Below are positions 5,085-5,600 of a stretch of DNA of 5,600 bases, in pieces. The stretch covers positions 1-5,600 of the forward strand of contig JAITPE010000109.1 in assembly GCA_031289575.1 (NCBI GenBank), given 5' to 3'. A model generated the notes under the pieces. That model was given only the letters and a program-made list of their open reading frames with translations. It searched no databases and was not told where the DNA came from. The DNA is from Spirochaetia bacterium. Lineage in GTDB: Bacteria > Spirochaetota > UBA4802 > UBA5550. The translations under genes and the position numbers were made by a program. The stretch's first letter is position 1. Each line of letters begins with the position of its first letter.

Positions 5085-5600
5085 TTTGTTTTCCTCCTCT
5101 TTAATAATGTTAATATCTTTATTCTTGGTTATATTCTTCAACCATGTTTCAATAATATCGGCCTCTTCTTGTTTTTCATTCTTCAGCAAATCTTTTATTG
5201 TGTCAATCTCTTTTTCTAGACCGTCTGCGGCATAAATTTCTCCATAGAAAAACGCCGAGACCGCGTTCTTCATCTTCTTCAGAAATTCTTTGTCATAGTC
5301 GTTCTCCGCAATCTTATAGTACTTAAAATGCGGAATGTACTTATCTGGAATCGATTTCGTTATCAATGTATCAAGTTCTTCCGGCGCTGTCCACTTATTT
5401 TTACCGCTATAAAGCAGCAGCGGAAAAACCGCAGGCAGAGTTTTAACCTTCTTTTCTTTAACTAAGAACTCGTAGAACTCAACAATATAATGCAGCATTC
5501 GCAAAGACATGAACTTATCTACAGTAGACTGAAACTCTATTAAAATGTACATGTAGAAATCCTTGCCGTTGAATTTTGCCTTGTAAATTAAATCACATTC
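4890..5600 (-). CDS. Rpn family recombination-promoting nuclease (YhgA-like, PD-(D/E)XK), 5' end outside window
   Basis: Rpn proteins are PD-(D/E)XK DNA endonucleases, once labelled transposase_31. In E. coli they raise recombination and act as antiphage toxins. The frame is open from the right edge: 236 residues are visible and the N-terminal part is missing. The core is clear: ECDLIYKAKFNGK followed by YILIEFQSTVD, giving the catalytic D...E-x-Q set (Asp3, Glu22, Gln24 of the visible part). After it come FMSLRMLHYIVEFYEFL and LPAVFPLLLYSGKNKW, both typical of the family. A charged linker then leads to a C-terminal segment with KLEG repeats and a final helical region (MPVEEIANITELTIAEINKLA). 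The Met at 5552 is internal, because the catalytic Asp lies before it. No terminator is seen in the 57 bases before the flgM promoter. Confidence 0.92.
   Translation of the reverse strand, partial: ECDLIYKAKFNGKDFYMYILIEFQSTVDKFMSLRMLHYIVEFYEFLVKEKKVKTLPAVFPLLLYSGKNKWTAPEELDTLITKSIPDKYIPHFKYYKIAENDYDKEFLKKMKNAVSAFFYGEIYAADGLEKEIDTIKDLLKNEKQEEADIIETWLKNITKNKDINIIKEEENKMSITEVIERTLKETKLEGKLEGKLEGKLEIAQALLLRKMPVEEIANITELTIAEINKLARNMLN
5001..5048 (-). repeat. 12-bp tandem repeat encoding KLEG
   Basis: Consecutive 12-base units (plus strand AAGTTTTCCTTC, AAGCTTGCCTTC and variants at 5001-5012, 5013-5024, 5025-5036 and a degenerate 5037-5048) encode K-L-E-G three times plus a terminal KLE. Changes in copy number keep the frame, altering only the length of the helical spacer in Rpn and its small internal product. 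Confidence 0.85.
5093..5098 (-). promoter_or_regulatory. Internal Shine-Dalgarno AGGAGG in rpn
   Basis: A perfect anti-SD complement (extended GAGGAGGA) eight bases before an in-frame ATG, deep inside a coding region. It is written by the codons GAG GAG GAA for a Glu triplet. Confidence 0.72.

Noticed and set aside
4890..5552. Rpn as a complete 220-residue gene starting at Met 5552
   Set aside because: The frame continues to the right edge and the residues before that Met (ECDLIYKAKFNGK) contain the catalytic Asp of the family, so the gene is truncated by the window rather than starting there.
1..5600. CRISPR arrays, tRNA/rRNA genes, insertion sequences, attachment sites
   Set aside because: No regularly spaced repeats, cloverleaf-like elements, terminal inverted repeats or target duplications were seen; rpn relatives called 'transposase' are nucleases and have no IS ends here.

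Overview
The window (about 40% G+C by eye, genes tightly packed) looks like chromosomal DNA from a motile bacterium with Hfq, chemotaxis and a sigma-28 flagellar regulon. MiaA, Hfq and an SPFH gene next to each other recall the miaA-hfq-hflX-hflK-hflC cluster of Gram-negative bacteria. I cannot name the phylum from the sequence alone.

Positions 1-1920, plus strand: an RNA/translation/membrane-quality-control operon. It contains the 3' part of miaA (tRNA dimethylallyltransferase), complete hfq, an SPFH/prohibitin-like membrane-anchored protein that overlaps hfq by ATGA, and a 29-codon gene for an extremely basic peptide. That peptide overlaps the SPFH stop (TAATG), has a good Shine-Dalgarno, and resembles the bS22/mS38 (AURKAIP1/COX24) class of tiny ribosomal proteins. 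A clear intrinsic terminator closes the operon at 1897-1920.

Positions 1921-3241, plus strand: an unrecognised membrane protein (soluble N-terminal part, three C-terminal membrane segments) whose ATG directly abuts a TATAAC box, then a 146-base spacer, then cheW. Positions 3242-4790, minus strand: an iron-containing-alcohol-dehydrogenase fold protein that appears to have lost all four metal ligands, and upstream of it flgM (anti-sigma-28) with a near-consensus sigma-28 promoter and its own terminator. cheW and the dehydrogenase-like gene converge with no spacer on a perfect 14-bp palindrome, so both proteins end in Ile-Ser-Ala-Leu.

Positions 4890-5600, minus strand: the 3' part of an Rpn (YhgA-like, PD-(D/E)XK) nuclease gene running off the right edge. 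Inside it, a perfect AGGAGG eight bases before an in-frame ATG predicts a separate 64-residue C-terminal protein. This matches the intragenic antitoxin (RpnS) arrangement described for E. coli Rpn antiphage toxins, and I consider it the most interesting element here, followed by the metal-less dehydrogenase homologue and the 29-residue basic gene.
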